Source: Thioalkalivibrio sp.
GTDB lineage: Bacteria; Pseudomonadota; Gammaproteobacteria; Ectothiorhodospirales; Ectothiorhodospiraceae
Direction: 5' to 3'
DNA length: 5,963 nucleotides
Assembly (NCBI GenBank): GCA_007120155.1
Contig: SKOF01000598.1
Location: forward strand, 1-5,963
Shown: positions 4,171 to 5,963 of the stretch, one piece after another
How the letters are laid out: the number at the start of each line of letters is the position of its first letter
Position numbering within the stretch: the stretch's first letter is position 1
Position numbers and translations under genes: made by a program
Notes under the pieces: model-generated
Told to the model about the DNA's origin: nothing
Database searches by the model: none
Seen by the model: only the letters and a program-made list of their open reading frames with translations

Positions 4171-5327
4171 CATTTCTTGTGTCCCGCATCCTGTATCTGG
4201 CATCTCCCCGGATAGATTCCCCCCAGGACAACCGCCTCACGGGCGCCCGTCACTTCCGGTATGTTCCCCGGTCTCCCCGCGAGCGTCTCCCGTGCGAGCC
4301 ATGCGAATGCCGCGGCCTCCACCCAGTCCGGATCGACGCCGAAATCTCCTGAATCCGAAACGCTGCGTTCCGGCATCAGCGCCGCCAGGCGCTCCATCAG
4401 CAAGCGGTTTCGCGCACCACCGCCGCATACCAGGGCGCGGGCACCGGGGCCGGTGTGGGATGCCAGCGCCGCGGCGACACTCTGCGCCGTAAATTCCAGC
4501 AGTGTGCGCTGCACGTCGTGCGGGGCGAGGTGTTCCTTCACACGGGAAAGGATCGCATCCAGCCAGGCGGGGCTGAAGTGCTCCGGTCCGGTGCTCTTGG
4601 GCGGTGGCTGTCGCAGGTAGGCGTCCGACATCAGGGCGTCCAGCAGGGCCTTCGAGACTCTTCCCTGGCGGGCCCAGTCGCCCTGGTCGTCGTAGGGCAG
4701 GTGCCGGTGCCGGCGTATCCAGTGGTCCATCAGGGTGTTGCCGGGACCCGTGTCAAATCCGGTGATCGGGCCCCGGGCCGGGAGATGCGTCAGGTTGGCG
4801 ATGCCGCCGATGTTGATCACCGCGCGGTCCTCCTCCGGTGCCGCGAACACGGCTCGGTGGAATGCGGGTACCAGGGGCGCACCCTGTCCGCCAGCGGCCA
4901 TGTCGCGCTGACGGAAGTCCGCAACGGTGGTGATGCCGGTGCGCTGAGCGATGCGCTGAGGATTGCCGATCTGCAGGGTGAAGGCGGGATCCGCGTCCGG
5001 ACGGTGGCGCACCGTCTGGCCATGGCTGCCGATGGCAACGATCGCGGCGGGCTCAAGCCCTGCTGCCGAGATCACGTGGAGTGCCGCGTCCGCAAACAGT
5101 TCGCCCACCTGCGCGTCCATGGTGCCCAGTTCGTCGACGGTGGCGGCGGTCTGCGGGTCGGCCAGATGACGCAGGCCGGCGCGAAGTGCTTCCGGGATCG
5201 GATGGCTCAGGCTGGCCAGGAGAGCGGGGGGATGATGCCCGGCAAGATCCACCACCACGGCATCCACGGCATCCATGCTGGTGCCGGAGATGAGCCCCAC
5301 GAACGGGGCGTCACCCGGTGGGGTCAT
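4170..5327 (-). CDS. anmK: Anhydro-N-acetylmuramic acid kinase
   Basis: AnmK opens and phosphorylates 1,6-anhydro-MurNAc to MurNAc-6-phosphate with ATP, feeding peptidoglycan recycling in the cytosol. The 385-residue protein carries the family's ATP-binding and sugar motifs in order: GLISGTSMDAVD (11-22), GSHGQT (100-105), DFRQRDMAAGGQGAPL (137-152), NIGGIAN (172-178), GFDTGPGN (190-197) with Asp192 as the expected catalytic base, KSTGPEHF (244-251), CGGGARN (301-307) and EAAAFAWLA (337-345). It is a little longer than the usual roughly 370 residues, mainly through a polar tail (about 375-385) running up to the terminator. The ATG at 5327 overlaps the stop of the upstream M23 peptidase as ATGA, so translation is probably coupled. 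That pairing of a wall hydrolase with a recycling kinase makes biological sense. Confidence 0.95.
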   Translation of the reverse strand: MTPPGDAPFVGLISGTSMDAVDAVVVDLAGHHPPALLASLSHPIPEALRAGLRHLADPQTAATVDELGTMDAQVGELFADAALHVISAAGLEPAAIVAIGSHGQTVRHRPDADPAFTLQIGNPQRIAQRTGITTVADFRQRDMAAGGQGAPLVPAFHRAVFAAPEEDRAVINIGGIANLTHLPARGPITGFDTGPGNTLMDHWIRRHRHLPYDDQGDWARQGRVSKALLDALMSDAYLRQPPPKSTGPEHFSPAWLDAILSRVKEHLAPHDVQRTLLEFTAQSVAAALASHTGPGARALVCGGGARNRLLMERLAALMPERSVSDSGDFGVDPDWVEAAAFAWLARETLAGRPGNIPEVTGAREAVVLGGIYPGRCQIQDAGHKK

Positions 5328-5963
5328 TGCTCGACCTGGGCCAGGGTCAGGCGGCGGTATATGTCCATCTGGGACAGCAGCGGTGCGGTCTTGGCCTTGA
5401 AGTCGGCCAGATACTTCTCCGGCAGGGGATCCGCATCCGGCAGTTTGACGGTGAGCGGATCGCGATGGACACCATTGACCAGGAACTCGTAGTGCAGGTG
5501 CGGACCCGTGGCCATGCCGGTCATGCCGATATAGCCGATCACCTGCCCCTGGCGTACGCGGTTGCCGACCCCTGTATTCCGGGCGTAGCCGTTCATGTGG
5601 GCATACAGGGTGCGATATTGCTGGCCGTGCTGGATGATGATGGTCTTGCCGTAGCCGCCCCGGGTGCCCCGATGCACGATTCGGCCGTCGCCGGATGCGC
5701 GGATGGGCGTGCCGGTGGGCGCCGCGTAGTCCACGCCGCGATGCTGGCGCATGGTGTGCAATATCGGATGACGGCGCGTGCCGAAGCGGGAGCTGATGCG
5801 CGCGAATTCCACAGGCGTGCGCAGGAAGGCCTTGCGCATGCTGCGCCCGTCCGGGGAGTAGTAGTCGGTGTGCCCGTCCGGGGTGGTGTATCGCAGGGCC
5901 TGGAAAGAGGTGCCCCGGTTGACGAACTCCGCGCCCAGGATGGCCCCGTCGCGCACGAATTCG
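5324..5963 (-). CDS. M23-family metallopeptidase (murein DD-endopeptidase, MepM-like), N-terminus outside the window
   Basis: Only the C-terminal 212 residues are present; the frame stays open to the window edge, so the start lies to the right. Counting from the codon at 5954-5956, the zinc-binding LytM signature is complete: His72 and Asp76 in HRGVDYAAPTGTP, and His153/His155 in GPHLHYEF, with YRTLYAHMN (114-122) providing the further conserved His120. RISSRFGTRRHPIL (53-66) and GYGKTIIIQHG (101-111) match MepM/YebA-type endopeptidases, which cut peptidoglycan cross-links in the periplasm. Whole proteins of this kind are about 400-480 residues with an N-terminal anchor and an inhibitory domain, neither visible here. 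Its stop overlaps the anmK start by four bases. In related genomes tyrS often lies beyond this gene; that is recollection and not seen. Confidence 0.93.
   Translation of the reverse strand, partial: EFVRDGAILGAEFVNRGTSFQALRYTTPDGHTDYYSPDGRSMRKAFLRTPVEFARISSRFGTRRHPILHTMRQHRGVDYAAPTGTPIRASGDGRIVHRGTRGGYGKTIIIQHGQQYRTLYAHMNGYARNTGVGNRVRQGQVIGYIGMTGMATGPHLHYEFLVNGVHRDPLTVKLPDADPLPEKYLADFKAKTAPLLSQMDIYRRLTLAQVEQ

Noticed and set aside
4455..5492. 345-codon plus-strand frame opposite anmK and the M23 gene
   Set aside because: It is antisense to two well-supported genes, with no domain or ribosome site.

Overview
The window is GC-rich, densely coded bacterial chromosome. The gene content and order (tlpA-like/hemJ facing away from argC, then a DUF6776-type membrane protein, a bactofilin, erpA, and a converging M23 peptidase/anmK pair) point to a gammaproteobacterium. 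HemJ instead of HemG/HemY and the protein sequences would suit an Ectothiorhodospiraceae-like or related purple-sulfur/halophilic lineage. That placement comes from family knowledge and is not proven by the sequence.

Layout. Positions 1-215 are a non-coding repeat region: two identical 82-bp copies, 133 bp apart, each made of two inverted REP-like half-elements. The second copy runs into the end of hemJ and supplies its last codon and stop. Positions 209-1235 (minus strand) hold a two-gene unit, a TlpA-like thiol-disulfide protein followed by the protoporphyrinogen oxidase HemJ. Positions 1236-1440 are a divergent control region with a candidate promoter for each direction, two back-to-back hairpins, and a 12-codon arginine-rich open frame ending one base before argC. 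Positions 1441-3679 (plus strand) form a tight three-gene run: argC, a DUF6776-like single-pass coiled-coil membrane protein, and a bactofilin that starts with TTG. Positions 3680-3749 hold a candidate erpA promoter with a good match to an IscR type-1 site over its -35. erpA (3750-4112) is followed by a strong hairpin terminator that abuts the stop codon of anmK, which arrives from the opposite strand. Positions 4170-5963 (minus strand) hold an M23 metallopeptidase, cut by the window edge, and anmK, overlapping by ATGA.

How the genes work together. Two themes are visible. One is redox and cofactor biogenesis: HemJ makes protoporphyrin IX for heme, the TlpA-like protein handles periplasmic disulfides (often for cytochrome c or secreted proteins), and ErpA delivers Fe-S clusters. 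The other is cell-envelope morphogenesis: a polymer-forming bactofilin, a co-transcribed membrane/coiled-coil protein, a periplasmic M23 endopeptidase and AnmK, which recycles anhydro-N-acetylmuramic acid from peptidoglycan turnover. ArgC is arginine biosynthesis. Most genes are ordinary core genes. The least explained items are the REP pair with compensating stem changes, the DUF6776-bactofilin pair, the predicted IscR site and the argC leader.
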